A stretch of 64,000 nucleotides of DNA from Tubiluchus corallicola (lineage: Eukaryota > Priapulida > Priapulimorpha > Priapulimorphida > Tubiluchidae). A model generated the notes under the pieces. That model was not told where the DNA came from, did not search any database, and saw nothing but the letters and a program-made list of their open reading frames with translations. Positions 9,861 to 20,021 of the stretch are shown here, one piece after another. Position 1 is the stretch's first letter. The number at the start of each line of letters is the position of its first letter. Location of the stretch: positions 106,643 to 170,642 of the forward strand of contig JAQGDQ010000365.1 in NCBI GenBank assembly GCA_030141605.1, in the 5' to 3' direction. The position numbers and the translations under genes were made by a program.

Positions 9861-10394
9861 TTAAAAGAGCTTACGCACCTCCTTTTTTAATTCGTTTAAA
9901 GCGACACTTACAGGTTGGTCTTTCTGCTCTATATACAGCTCTATCACTTTTTTATTAAGGTCTACTCCTGTAGCGTTACTATCGAGGTTTTCTGCTGCTA
10001 TGTTGATAATCCTTACCAGAGACTCCTTTGCCACCTTTAACGCTTCCCATGCTATCGGAGATACATATATCTGTTGAGACAAATTGTGCTCATACTCTTG
10101 TCTGATATCGTGCAAAAGCTCACTATGATACTCTTCTGGAGTTTTATTCTGTGGCGATAAGCGGCTTAGCAGCGACTGGGGTGAGATTCTTTCAAGTAGC
10201 AGGGTTAGCCGTTCATACGCCTGTAAGCGTATGGGGGATAATTTTCCCTGGCTCTGTACACGAAATTCAAACTCTCTTTGCCGTTGTAGATTTTCTATCA
10301 TATCTTTGAAGAAGAAATATGCTGTAAGAAAAACCACCAGTGCCGGCAGTGTTATTTTCAATATTTCTATAAATGTATTAGAATTGCTTGTCAT
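9861..10394 (-). CDS. Conserved small membrane-anchored protein of unknown function
   Basis: 177 residues. One transmembrane helix lies near the N-terminus (about 10-28), followed by a charged, mostly helical cytoplasmic part. A QAYERLTLLLERISP segment (about 57-71) recalls a conserved but uncharacterised Bacteroidota family. No catalytic motif is visible. It stands alone between the radical SAM gene (same strand) and the divergent aminotransferase gene. Confidence 0.7.
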   Translation of the reverse strand: MTSNSNTFIEILKITLPALVVFLTAYFFFKDMIENLQRQREFEFRVQSQGKLSPIRLQAYERLTLLLERISPQSLLSRLSPQNKTPEEYHSELLHDIRQEYEHNLSQQIYVSPIAWEALKVAKESLVRIINIAAENLDSNATGVDLNKKVIELYIEQKDQPVSVALNELKKEVRKLF

Positions 10395-10606
10395 ATCCTT
10401 AAAGCGTTTATCTGTTTCTACTCCTGTAGTACCAGTCAGCCACTACGCTGGGAGAGATGCGAAATTTACGAACAAAAAATATTTTTTTCGGTTTTTCTGC
10501 GGAAATATTGATAATAATTAAGGAAATTTGAAAATTATTTTTCACTATTTTGAGTATGGTGAATGGAACTTTATCTACTTAAAAAAATATTTGAAGCAAA
10601 AATATT

Positions 10607-11800
10607 ATGATAAAAATATCTAATCGTGTTGATAGGCTGTCTCCTTCGGCAACATTGGCAATGGCTCAAAAAAGCCGTGAGTTAAAAGAACAGGGTGTAG
10701 ATGTGATAAACTTGACTGTGGGAGAGCCCGATTTTAACACTCCTGATTTTATAAAAGAGGCGGCAAAAAGTGCTATTGATAATAACTATTCCCGCTACTC
10801 ACCGGTATCGGGGTACCCGGTTTTGCGTGAAGCTATTGTGAAAAAGCTGAAAAGAGATAACGGGCTTGATTACACTATTGATCAAATATCGGTATCAAAC
10901 GGAGCAAAACATGCGCTTGCTAACGTCCTGCAGGTTGTTGTTGATGATGGTGATGAGGTAATTGTCCCTTCCCCCTACTGGGTAACTTATGTTGAGTTGG
11001 TAAAGCTGTCTGGAGGCAGGAATGTGGTAATAGAAGCTGGTGTGGGTAATGATTTTAAAATAACTCCTGAGCAGCTTGAAGCGGCAATTACACCCAAGAC
11101 ACGCGCACTCCTATTTAGTAGCCCCAGTAATCCTACCGGAAAGCTTTATACCAGGGAAGAGCTGAGAGCGTTTGCCGATATTTTAGCGAAACACCCGAAT
11201 ATCATCACTATTTCTGATGAAATTTATGAGTATATTGTATACAATGGGAAGCATGAGTCTATTGCAAGCTTTGACAACATACACGATAGGGTTGTAGTTG
11301 TAAATGGAGTGTCTAAAGCGTATGCCATGACCGGGTATAGGATCGGGTATATTGCTGCCGCCTCCTGGATTGTAAAAGCGTGTAACAAGCTTCAGGGGCA
11401 GTACACTTCAGGTCCTAACTCTGTGGCGCAGATCGCCTCCGCTGTTGCTGTAAATTCCAATGGAGAAGAGGTGCGGAGCATGGTAGCTAAGTTTTTGGAG
11501 AGAAAAGAGCTGATAACTGCCCTTATGTCGAAAATACCGGGGTTAAAGCTCAGTAACCCTGATGGTGCTTTTTACCTGTTCCCCGACGTTACCTACTACT
11601 TTGGGAAGAAATATAAGGATACTGTGATTAAAAACGCTGATGACATGAGCATGTACCTGCTTAATGAAGCATATGTGGGAACAGTTTCCGGAACCAGCTT
11701 TGGCTGCTCTGACTGCATTCGCCTTTCGTATGCAGCATCAGAAGCGGAGTTAACAAAGGCGGCAGAAAGGATAGGTAAAGCTCTTGCCAATTTGAAGTAA
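10607..11800 (+). CDS. aspC: Aspartate aminotransferase, class I/II PLP-dependent
   Basis: 397 residues, typical for the Ib subgroup. The N-terminal motif INLTVGEPDFNTP, the SSPSNPTGK segment (binding of PLP and substrate) and the lysine motif GVSKAYAMTGYRIGY, with the Schiff-base lysine at Lys237, are all present. It transfers the amino group between aspartate and 2-oxoglutarate, linking nitrogen flow with the TCA cycle. Some relatives also act on prephenate or other amino acids, so exact substrate range is inferred. The next gene, an AspT-type transporter of the same strand, is 182 bp downstream with its own promoter-like sequence. Confidence 0.9.
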   Translation: MIKISNRVDRLSPSATLAMAQKSRELKEQGVDVINLTVGEPDFNTPDFIKEAAKSAIDNNYSRYSPVSGYPVLREAIVKKLKRDNGLDYTIDQISVSNGAKHALANVLQVVVDDGDEVIVPSPYWVTYVELVKLSGGRNVVIEAGVGNDFKITPEQLEAAITPKTRALLFSSPSNPTGKLYTREELRAFADILAKHPNIITISDEIYEYIVYNGKHESIASFDNIHDRVVVVNGVSKAYAMTGYRIGYIAAASWIVKACNKLQGQYTSGPNSVAQIASAVAVNSNGEEVRSMVAKFLERKELITALMSKIPGLKLSNPDGAFYLFPDVTYYFGKKYKDTVIKNADDMSMYLLNEAYVGTVSGTSFGCSDCIRLSYAASEAELTKAAERIGKALANLK

Positions 11801-11943
11801 GCATTTTAATAGCGAAGACTTTGTCTATATGCTTAAAAAAAGAGCAGAATAGGCAAGAAGAGTATTGATTAAGAAGATATGGCCCGGGCTTACTTGCAGC
11901 TTGGATAGACAACTCCTACACTTACTGATTGCTCATTCTTACT

Positions 11944-11954
11944 TTATACCTTTG
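11944..11954 (+). promoter_or_regulatory. Candidate promoter of the AspT-type transporter gene
   Basis: TACCTTTG at 11947-11954 matches the Bacteroidota -7 element TAnnTTTG. A TTG at 11929-11931 lies 15 bp upstream, slightly short for the -33 element. The leader would be about 20-25 nt. Confidence 0.45.
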
Positions 11955-11982
11955 CCTTATAATACTTTGAAAACTACTTGTA

Positions 11983-13569
11983 ATGGATTTACTGTCTTCA
12001 AACTATTTTGCCCTGTTTTTAATTATAACACTTGGGTTTTTTCTTGGGCGGTTCAGGATTCTGGGAGTATCGCTTGATATCTCTGCAGTTATCTTTGTTG
12101 CTCTTGTTTTTGGACACTACGGTGTGGTTATTCCAAAAGACTTTGAGACGATTGGCTTAATACTTTTCTTATTTACTGTAGGACTACAGGCCGGTCCGGG
12201 ATTTTTTGGTGCATTCCGCGAAAAAGGTAAGAACCTTATTGGCTTAGCACTTATACTTACTGTGCTGGCGGGGCTTATAACGTGGAGTGTTTCTTATCTG
12301 TTCGGTATTGAAAAGGAGATCGCAGTGGGGCTGTTTACAGGTGCTCTTACCAGTACTCCCGGACTTGCGGCGGCTATTGATGTTACCGACTCTCCTGTGG
12401 CATCTATAGGATATGGGGTTGTTTATCCACTGGGGGTTATAAGTGTTATTATTATCATAAAATTTCTCCCCAAAATATTGCGGCTGGATATTTATGAAGC
12501 AGAAAAGGCACATGAAAGCAGTATCAAGTCACAGCATCCTGAGATAGTATGGAGCATATTTGTAGTAGAGAATGATAGCGTAGTTGGTAAAAGCATAGCT
12601 GAGCTTCGAATTCGGCATATGACCAGTGCTGTTATTTCGAGGGTTATGCATAATGGGAATGCCTTTTCCCCGGCGCCGGAAACCATTTTGTATAAAGGCG
12701 ATATAATAAAAGCGGTAGGCACAAAAGGTGCGCTTAAGCGTGTTGAAATCCTAATAGGTTCTAAAACGAACAGGAGAATACCCCGGAGCCATCAGTTTGA
12801 TGTACGCTCAGTGCTGGTATCCAACTCTGCCGTTGTGAACATGACACTTGGAGAGCTAAATCTTCATAGTACTTATGGTGCAAATATAACACGTATTCGT
12901 AGGGCGGGTATAGATCTCTCTCCAACACCTCAGTCGAGACTAAAATTCGGAGATAAGCTAATACTTGCATGTGCTAAGGAAAATATGAAGCATGTGGTAC
13001 ATCTCTTTGGGAATGATGACAAGCGCCTTTCTGACACAGATTTTCTGCCAATCTCATTAGGCATTGTTACAGGTGTACTGCTTGGAAATATAAAACTCTC
13101 TCTGGGCTCATTTTCGTTAAGTCTTGGGCTGTCTGGTGGCGTGCTGTTGGCTTCGCTTATACTTGGCAGGATTGGTAAAACTGGCCCTATTTTGTGGACA
13201 ATGACCGGAGCAGCCAATAACTTGTTACGCCAACTGGGATTATTACTCTTTTTATCATCGGTAGGAACAAATGCCGGGTTATATATAGCAGATACTTTTA
13301 TGGAGCACGGAGCGATACTATTCTTTGCAGGATTGGCAATTACTGTACTTCCTATGCTTGCTGTAGCTGCTTATTCCAAGTATATTTTAAAGATGGATAT
13401 TCTCACATTGCTTGGTGCAATTACCGGCAGTATGACCAGTACACCGGGATTGGCTACAGTTGACTCGATGAGCCACACCAACGCTCCAGCAGTGGCTTAC
13501 GCAACGGTTTATCCGGCAGCAATGGTATTTGTGATTGTTGTAGTACAGCTATTGGTAATGTGCTTATAG
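11983..13569 (+). CDS. AspT/YidE/YbjL-family putative transporter with two RCK_C domains
   Basis: 528 residues. Two blocks of transmembrane helices (about 5-165 and 360-528) flank a cytoplasmic centre with two TrkA-C/RCK_C-like domains (about 205-275 and 290-345). Each half carries the family's repeated GAxTSTPGLA motif (TGALTSTPGLAAA near 115 and TGSMTSTPGLATV near 485). AspT exchanges aspartate and alanine; YidE and YbjL are uncharacterised relatives. Placement after an aspartate aminotransferase gene makes a role with aspartate or a related acid plausible, but this is inference from context. Confidence 0.85.
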   Translation: MDLLSSNYFALFLIITLGFFLGRFRILGVSLDISAVIFVALVFGHYGVVIPKDFETIGLILFLFTVGLQAGPGFFGAFREKGKNLIGLALILTVLAGLITWSVSYLFGIEKEIAVGLFTGALTSTPGLAAAIDVTDSPVASIGYGVVYPLGVISVIIIIKFLPKILRLDIYEAEKAHESSIKSQHPEIVWSIFVVENDSVVGKSIAELRIRHMTSAVISRVMHNGNAFSPAPETILYKGDIIKAVGTKGALKRVEILIGSKTNRRIPRSHQFDVRSVLVSNSAVVNMTLGELNLHSTYGANITRIRRAGIDLSPTPQSRLKFGDKLILACAKENMKHVVHLFGNDDKRLSDTDFLPISLGIVTGVLLGNIKLSLGSFSLSLGLSGGVLLASLILGRIGKTGPILWTMTGAANNLLRQLGLLLFLSSVGTNAGLYIADTFMEHGAILFFAGLAITVLPMLAVAAYSKYILKMDILTLLGAITGSMTSTPGLATVDSMSHTNAPAVAYATVYPAAMVFVIVVVQLLVMCL

Positions 13570-13753
13570 TGAGCTTGTTTAACTCCGGATATAACTATCT
13601 CTGATAGGCCTTTGCAAAACTCATCTTTTTAATGTTTTCGCTAAACCCTCATTTACATTAGTCAACTACTATTTTTCCTCCGTCTGAGCCAATATATTTT
13701 GTCTTGCAAATGTCTCATCTCTTATTATTATCTGCAGGCGTCAAAATTTTGAC

Positions 13754-13761
13754 TAAATTTG
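13754..13761 (+). promoter_or_regulatory. Candidate -7 element of ftsK promoter
   Basis: TAAATTTG fits TAnnTTTG and lies 57 bp before the ftsK start. No clear TTTG is present at the expected -33 spacing, so support is partial. Confidence 0.35.
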
Positions 13762-13817
13762 CCTGTATAATCTAATTAGGACTGAACAGCCCGCTTTTAA
13801 TAAAGTTACTTAGTAGC

Positions 13818-16229
13818 ATGACAACAAAAAGCAAGCCCGTAAATAAAATGAGAAAACCTGCAATGTATAAATCGAAAAGTAGTGTGAGGAAGATAAGAGG
13901 TGGAGTATCAATAATATTATTTTTTTTCTCTGTTTACCTTGTTTTAATACTCTTCTCGTTTTTACTCCATGGTAAAACCGATTACAACAGTTTACAATAT
14001 TTAGTGCAAGAGCAGGTGTCGGGTTCAGATACTAATATCAGTAATCTGGGAGGGAAAATGGGGGCAAGAATTTCAAATAAGCTTATAAACGATGGGTTTG
14101 GGATTCCTGCCTTTGGTATTGTTTATCTTCTTTTAGTGCTAGCGTTACGCTTGTCTGATACTGCAAAGGTTTCGCTTAGAAAGAGTTTTGGATATGGAGT
14201 ATTTGCCATTGTCTGGGCCTCTGTAATACTCGGCTATATTTTTGCTCCCAAAAATACATTTCTGCTTCCCGGTGGGGCGTATGGGCTAGTGATAAGCAGC
14301 TGGTTAAATTCAATGATTGGAAAGGTAGGCACTTTCTTTGTTCTCATTTCCGGCATACTTCTGTGCATTACCATAGCTTTTGATAGTTTCTGGGCAAAAC
14401 TTAAAAGTTGGGCAGATAAAAAAACTAAACTGGTAAAAAAGTGGGGGGGATTTTTATCTGACAGTGAAATACCTGGTGAGTCTGCGGCCCCCGTTGTGGA
14501 TGTGGAAGATAAAGCATATGCGAAAGTATCCGTTGACGATTCGGTAGAGCTTGTTTTTGCATCTGGCATGAAAAAAGGGGAAGAGGATGTAGCGCTTAGC
14601 CGGGCCGATAACCGGGGGACAGAGTCTAAAGCAGAGGTTAAAGAAGGTAAAGCTTCTGGGCTTGAACTTGAAGTAGCTCAAAGAAAAGAGGAGGAGTCGT
14701 TTGAGGAGGTAAAGAATAAGGAGCAGGAGGAGTATGACCCTACATTAGATCTGTCCAGGTATAAGTTCCCTACGCTTGATTTAATGGAGGAGTATTCGAC
14801 AGGCAATCCACAGGTGTCGAATGAAGAGCTTATTGCCAATAAAAATAGAATTGTTCAGACTCTTAAAGACTATAGCATTGAAATTATAAAAATAAAGGCA
14901 ACTACTGGTCCCACAATAACGCTGTATGAGATAGTTCCGGCACCGGGTGTAAGAATATCAAAAATAAAGAATCTTGAGGATGACATAGCCCTTAGCCTCT
15001 CAGCCCTCGGCATAAGAATTATTGCTCCTATTCCTGGGAAAGGAACAGTGGGTATTGAGGTTCCAAACAGAAAACCTGAAGTGGTCTCCATGCGCTCAAT
15101 TATCGCATCTAAAGTGTTCCAGGAATCGGAATATGAATTGCCGCTGGCGCTTGGCAAAACAATATCTAACGAAACGTTTACCGTAAACCTTGCAAAGATG
15201 CCCCATATTCTTGTTGCTGGTGCTACAGGACAGGGTAAGTCGGTGGGGTTGAATGCAATAATAACATCACTGCTTTATAAAAAGCACCCTTCTCAACTAA
15301 AGTTTGTTTTTGTCGATCCTAAAAAGGTTGAACTCAACCTTTATTCAATAATTGAAAAGCACTTTCTTGCAAAGATGCCTGACGAAGATGATGCAATTAT
15401 CACTGATGTACAAAAGGTTAAAAATGCATTAAACTCGGTAAATGTTGAGATGGACATGAGGTATGATCTTCTCAAAAAAGCTCACGCAAGAAACATAAAG
15501 GAGTATAATCAAAAATTTATTTCAAGAAAACTCAATCCTGAAAACGGACATATGTACCTGCCGTATATTGTTGTTGTTGTTGATGAGTTTGCAGATCTGA
15601 TAATGACTGCCGGCAAAGAGATAGAGCTGCCAATAGCCAGAATTGCCCAGCTTGCACGTGCAGTAGGTATTCACATGGTAATTGCGACACAGCGCCCCTC
15701 AACCAATATCATCACGGGGGTGATAAAAGCCAACTTCCCTGCCAGGATAGCGTTTAGAGTGGCATCAATGATCGACTCAAGGACAATACTGGATACTCCC
15801 GGTGCAAACCAACTGATAGGAAAGGGAGATATGCTTGTCTCTACAGGCAGCAGTCTGACGAGGGTACAATGTGCCTTTGTCGATACTCCGGAAGTTGAAG
15901 CCATTGCTCGTTACATCAGCGAACAGCCCGGGTATCCCACTGCATTTATGTTGCCTGAATTTCATGGTGAAAACGGTAATGGGGATACTGTGGCCGATTT
16001 GCAAGACAAGGACGGCTTTTTTGAAGAGGCGGCCAGGCTGGTCGTTCTTAACCAAACAGGTTCAACCTCCGCGATACAGCGTAAGTTATCTATAGGATAT
16101 AATCGGGCAGGTAGAATAATGGATCAGTTGGAGGTGGCAGGTATTGTAGGGCCCAGTGATGGAAGTAAAGCGCGACAGGTATTGATACAGGATGAGTACT
16201 CTTTGGAGAAGATGCTTAATAGTGTATAA
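13818..16229 (+). CDS. ftsK: DNA translocase FtsK
   Basis: 803 residues, the usual length in Bacteroidota. Four membrane helices lie in residues 25-195, then a charged linker rich in Glu and Lys to about 310. The translocase motor follows: Walker A GATGQGKSVG near residue 468 and Walker B VVVVDEFADL near 590. The C-terminal gamma winged-helix domain (about 735-800, with GSTSAIQRKLSIGYNRAGRIMDQLE) reads polar KOPS-like sequences. FtsK sits at the division septum and pumps chromosome dimers or terminus DNA to XerCD; xerD lies 4.5 kb away. lolA follows 189 bp downstream, an arrangement common in this phylum. Confidence 0.95.
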   Translation: MTTKSKPVNKMRKPAMYKSKSSVRKIRGGVSIILFFFSVYLVLILFSFLLHGKTDYNSLQYLVQEQVSGSDTNISNLGGKMGARISNKLINDGFGIPAFGIVYLLLVLALRLSDTAKVSLRKSFGYGVFAIVWASVILGYIFAPKNTFLLPGGAYGLVISSWLNSMIGKVGTFFVLISGILLCITIAFDSFWAKLKSWADKKTKLVKKWGGFLSDSEIPGESAAPVVDVEDKAYAKVSVDDSVELVFASGMKKGEEDVALSRADNRGTESKAEVKEGKASGLELEVAQRKEEESFEEVKNKEQEEYDPTLDLSRYKFPTLDLMEEYSTGNPQVSNEELIANKNRIVQTLKDYSIEIIKIKATTGPTITLYEIVPAPGVRISKIKNLEDDIALSLSALGIRIIAPIPGKGTVGIEVPNRKPEVVSMRSIIASKVFQESEYELPLALGKTISNETFTVNLAKMPHILVAGATGQGKSVGLNAIITSLLYKKHPSQLKFVFVDPKKVELNLYSIIEKHFLAKMPDEDDAIITDVQKVKNALNSVNVEMDMRYDLLKKAHARNIKEYNQKFISRKLNPENGHMYLPYIVVVVDEFADLIMTAGKEIELPIARIAQLARAVGIHMVIATQRPSTNIITGVIKANFPARIAFRVASMIDSRTILDTPGANQLIGKGDMLVSTGSSLTRVQCAFVDTPEVEAIARYISEQPGYPTAFMLPEFHGENGNGDTVADLQDKDGFFEEAARLVVLNQTGSTSAIQRKLSIGYNRAGRIMDQLEVAGIVGPSDGSKARQVLIQDEYSLEKMLNSV

Positions 16230-16418
16230 AATGGTCCTGTTAGCATTTACAAAGCTTTTTTAAATAGCTATCTGGGTTATTGAATGAAAGCTTTTAGCAA
16301 AATGAGAGCTCGAAGAGAGCCTTTACGAAGGCGCTAATAAAAAGATGGGTTTTGTAAAGGGTTCAAGTGGTGATCATTTTGCACGATGAGGGATTATTGA
16401 AAATTAAAATATACACAG

Positions 16419-17069
16419 ATGAAAAAATATGTGCTGCTAATCTTGTCTTTAATATTCGCAATGTGGGCCTTTGGGCAAAAGGATCAAAAGGCAGAAAGAA
16501 TTCTTAACGAACTGCATAAAAGGATAAAGGAGTATTCGACAATTCAGGTAGAGTTTGATTTTGAACTGAAAAGCGCCGGGGGAGGGGTAAGTGATTCTAA
16601 TAAAGGGACAGTGGCAATTAAAGGGGAGCTATACAGGTTGAACATGCCTATACTGGGGATGGAGATTTTCTCCAACGGGGTAACTGCATGGAATTATATG
16701 AGTGAAGCGGAAGAGGTAAGTATTACGGAAGTAGATGCTGATGACGATGGCTTTCTAAATCCTGCAAACATATTTACAGCATATAAAGAGGGGTTTAACT
16801 ATAAATATGTAGATGAAAAATTAATAAATGGGGAGAAGGCGTATATCATTGATATTTTTCCAGAAAATGATGATAAGGACTTCTCAAAAATGCGTCTGTT
16901 TATTGGCAAAGATAATTATATGATTATAAAGGCGCAGACATTTGGTAAGGGTGGCAACATCTATTCTATAGAGGTAAAATCTATGAAAACCGATACTAAC
17001 CTTTCGGACTCATACTTCAGGTTTGAACCTGAAGACTATCCGGGTGTTGAAGTTATAGATATGCGTTAG
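16419..17069 (+). CDS. lolA: LolA-like outer-membrane lipoprotein carrier protein
   Basis: 216 residues. A signal peptide (about 1-19, ending AFG-Q) targets the periplasm. The rest shows the LolA pattern: early helix with ILNELHKRIKEYSTIQVEFDF, strands around GTVAIKGELYRLNMP, then FSNGVTAWNYM and the late YIIDIFPE segment. LolA carries lipoproteins from LolCDE to the outer membrane, which fits a genome full of surface lipoproteins. The gene lies after ftsK on the same strand. An IS256 element inserted 24 bp after its stop codon and leaves the gene intact. Confidence 0.85.
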   Translation: MKKYVLLILSLIFAMWAFGQKDQKAERILNELHKRIKEYSTIQVEFDFELKSAGGGVSDSNKGTVAIKGELYRLNMPILGMEIFSNGVTAWNYMSEAEEVSITEVDADDDGFLNPANIFTAYKEGFNYKYVDEKLINGEKAYIIDIFPENDDKDFSKMRLFIGKDNYMIIKAQTFGKGGNIYSIEVKSMKTDTNLSDSYFRFEPEDYPGVEVIDMR

Positions 17070-17145
17070 GGGGCCGTGTTAATATCCTTTTCCGACACTG
17101 TTTCACAAAGTGTGTAAACTAAAAAAATGCCGAGGGTTTGGCTAT

Positions 17146-18339
17146 TTATAGCTGGACCCTTTTTTCAAATATAACTAAGAACTGATTCAAGACAATGCCC
17201 CAGTTTCTGATTGGCATTGACCATTTTTTAGTTGCTTCTCTGGTTGCCAAAAATACAGATTTCATTACAGCCTGGTCTGACGGGAATGAAAGTTTGTTTT
17301 TTGTGTATTTTCTGATTTTTCCGTTGAGATTCTCAATCAGGTTGGTTGTATAAATTATCTTTCTGATTTCCAGCGGAAACTCAAAGAATACTGTTAGGTC
17401 TTCCCAGTTGTCTCGCCAGCTTTTAATTGCGTAAGAGTATTTATCCTCCCAAGCTGATGCAAAATCTTCTAAAGCTGCTTTTGCAGCCTCTTTTGTAGGG
17501 GCATTATAGATTTGCTTCATATCTTTTGTAAATGCCTTTTTATCTTTCCAAACCACGTATCTGCTTGCGTTACGGATTTGATGAACAACACATATTTGTG
17601 TTTTAGATTCAGGGAAAACAGTTCGGATAGTATCTGTAAAACCATTCAAGTTATCTATTGCCGTAATCAGGATATCGTTAACTCCACGAGCTTTCATATC
17701 GGTAAGTACGTTCATCCAAAAGGCAGCGGACTCACTCTTGCCCAACCATAAGCCAAGAACCTCTTTTTTCCCATCTCTGCGAAGTCCTACGGCAATGTAA
17801 ACGGTTTTGTTGACGACCTTAGAGTTCTCCCGCACTTTAAATACAATGCCATCCATCCAAACAATTAGGTATACAGTTTCCAGAGGTCGGTTCTGCCACG
17901 CTACAATGTCGTTGGTGACTGAATCGGTAATCCTTGATATGGTGGATGTGGAAACTTCAAAACCGTATAGCTCCCGAATTTGCTCTTCAATATCGCTATT
18001 ACTCATTCCTTTAGCATAAAACGAAACAATGATATTCTCTAAGCCATCGACCATGTTCCCTCCTTTGGGTACAATCATCGGATTAAACGAAGATCACGGT
18101 CTCGGGGAACCTGAATGTTGGATTCTCCCAGAGTGGTTCGGACTCTCTTCTTGAATAGCCATTGCGGGCATTCTGATTATCCGATTTTTGATTCTTATCA
18201 TAGCCTAAATGACCATCGAGTTCTCCTTCAAGCATCTTTTCAATGCCTCGTTTTTGGAGCTCTTGTAAAAACCATTGAGCTCTTCCCCTGAATTAAATTG
18301 TTCAAGGAAATCATCATTTAATAAATCTTCTTTTTTCAT
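17146..18339 (-). pseudogene. IS256 transposase, frameshifted (copy 1)
   Basis: Against the intact 398-residue copies, single bases are missing near 18091, 18151 and 18270. The three losses sum to one codon, so the frame is right at both ends but wrong in between. An uninterrupted frame exists only from a Met at 18078 (310 residues), which lacks the N-terminal DNA-binding part but keeps the DDE catalytic residues. The triple loss within 180 bp is either decay or sequencing/assembly error. Confidence 0.88.
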
Positions 18340-18368
18340 TACTGTCTAAAGTTTTAAAATTAAACAAA

Positions 18369-18400
18369 AAAATGCCGAGGGTTGCAACCCTCGGCATTTT
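18369..18400. terminator. 32-bp perfect palindrome inside IS copy 1, upstream of tnp
   Basis: AAAATGCCGAGGGTTG followed by its exact reverse complement lies between the right inverted repeat and the transposase start. The same palindrome recurs at 41944-41975 and 43221-43252. Its position suggests a barrier to transcription entering the transposase gene from outside, a known protective device in insertion sequences; this role is inferred. Confidence 0.7.
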
Positions 18401-18527
18401 CTATTTACACAGTTTATGAGATAGTGCTCCTTTTCCCCCGCACTGCAAAAGAGTCGTAAGGTTATCACTCCCGCTTGCTTTGAGATTTTTGCAAAACAGT
18501 AACATTTATTTATATCAAAACTTTCAT

Positions 18528-19979
18528 TTATTCACCACCCAATTGCCCGGTTTTATTCATAGTTGTCATTCTGCCTACATCGGCAATTTCCATAAATGTA
18601 GTACCTCCACCCACTCCAAATCCGCCCCCTACATAAACCACTTGATCGGACTTATATAAGCATTTGCTTTTAACAAGGTCACTTAGCGCATGCCTTATAA
18701 GCTTATCTTTGTTCTCTTTAACCTCCATCTCATCGGAATATACTCCGTACGACAAGGCGAGCTCTCTCTTTACTCTTCCACTATGACACTTGGCATAAAC
18801 GGGCTTGTCGCTTCTAAAAGCCGATAAGTAGCGGGCGGTTCTTCCTGTAAGAGTATCGGTAACAATAGCTTTTGCATTAAGCTCTTTTGCAGCAGACACA
18901 GCAGCCTCTGCTAATATTGCAGTTGTATCTTTACTACCACGCAGCACCGGCAAATCATTACGATGATCTTTTGACGATTCAACTTCCAGCGCAATATTGG
19001 TCATCACATTCATAGCCTCAACAGAGTAATCGCCATAAGCCGTTTCTCCCGAAAGCATTATTGCGTCAGTGCGATAAAAGATAGCATTGGCAACATCACT
19101 AACCTCGGCGCGTGTTGGCCTGGGATTATTAATCATGCTATGCAACATTTGAGTGGCTATAATAACAGGCTTCTTTCTTTCCACACACTTTCTCACCAGC
19201 AATCTCTGTATGCCGGGAATCTTTTCGGATGGTATTTCAATACCTAGATCTCCTCTTGCGACCATTATTCCGTAGGCGTGGTTTAATATGCTGTCTATAT
19301 TGTTGACACCGTCAGGACTCTCAATCTTCGCAATAATTTTAATATTGCCTCCTTTGTCATTAAGTATTTTTTGAACTGCTAGCACATCTTCTTTATCTCT
19401 CACAAATGAGTGGGCAATAAAATCAATATCGTTATCCACTGCCCATTCGATGAAAAGTTTATCTTTCTCAGTAATTGCAGGCAGTGCCATATATACACCT
19501 GGCACATTGACACTTTTCTTGTTCCTTATCTCTCCGTCGTTGCCAATAACTGTCTCCACAGTGTTGTTATCCCTTTTTCCTGTTACCTTCAGTTCCAGCT
19601 CACCATCATCTATAAGTATGGAGTCGCCAACTTCTATGTTCTTTGAAAAACCATCATAATCAACATGAATAAGCCCTTGCTCTGACTTCCCCTCTCCCCC
19701 TTTTACAAGAGCAGTATCCCCCTTTTTTACCTTCATGGGAGTATCTACTCCTTCAATTCTCACCTCTGGGCCTTTGGTGTCTATTAAGATTGCGATAGAG
19801 TCCGATATTTTCCTTACATTATCGACAACCATTTTCGCGGTATCAGGCGTTTGGTGTGCAGTGTTTATTCTTACAACATTCATCCCTGCATTGTACAGGG
19901 TGCGAATAAAGTCCAGGTCACACTTTTTGTCAGATATAGTGGCGACAACCTTTGTATGTTTCTTCCTTTTCATATGCAA
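18528..19979 (-). CDS. pyk: Pyruvate kinase
   Basis: 483 residues. It catalyses phosphoenolpyruvate plus ADP to pyruvate plus ATP, the last step of glycolysis. Visible motifs are the N-terminal TKVVATISDK, IDTKGPEVR, the B-domain, IIAKIESPDGV with the catalytic Lys, MVARGDLGIEIP, and IIATQMLHSMI..PRPTRAEVSDVANAI..RTDAIMLSGETA. The C-terminal regulatory domain is present. The start may be Met3 (ATG at 19971-19973), since the family begins near MKRKKHTK. aroQ lies 42 bp upstream on the same strand, so the two probably share a transcript. Confidence 0.95.
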   Translation of the reverse strand: MHMKRKKHTKVVATISDKKCDLDFIRTLYNAGMNVVRINTAHQTPDTAKMVVDNVRKISDSIAILIDTKGPEVRIEGVDTPMKVKKGDTALVKGGEGKSEQGLIHVDYDGFSKNIEVGDSILIDDGELELKVTGKRDNNTVETVIGNDGEIRNKKSVNVPGVYMALPAITEKDKLFIEWAVDNDIDFIAHSFVRDKEDVLAVQKILNDKGGNIKIIAKIESPDGVNNIDSILNHAYGIMVARGDLGIEIPSEKIPGIQRLLVRKCVERKKPVIIATQMLHSMINNPRPTRAEVSDVANAIFYRTDAIMLSGETAYGDYSVEAMNVMTNIALEVESSKDHRNDLPVLRGSKDTTAILAEAAVSAAKELNAKAIVTDTLTGRTARYLSAFRSDKPVYAKCHSGRVKRELALSYGVYSDEMEVKENKDKLIRHALSDLVKSKCLYKSDQVVYVGGGFGVGGGTTFMEIADVGRMTTMNKTGQLGGE

Positions 19980-20021
19980 CTTAATTTTTTTTTACTTTTT
20001 ATATAATTACCTGCTTGCATG

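Larger units (their letters stand above)
17094..18428 (-). mobile_element. IS256-family insertion sequence, copy 1 (transposase broken)
   Basis: The 1,335-bp element has imperfect 25-bp terminal inverted repeats (left CACTGTTTCACAAAGTGTG..., right complement CACTATCTCATAAACTGTG...). It is flanked by an 8-bp direct repeat CCTTTTCC at 17086-17093 and 18429-18436, the target duplication expected for IS256. It sits in the convergent gap between lolA and pyk. Compared with the copies near 41-43 kb it lacks three single bases, all in the 5' part of the transposase gene. Confidence 0.92.
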
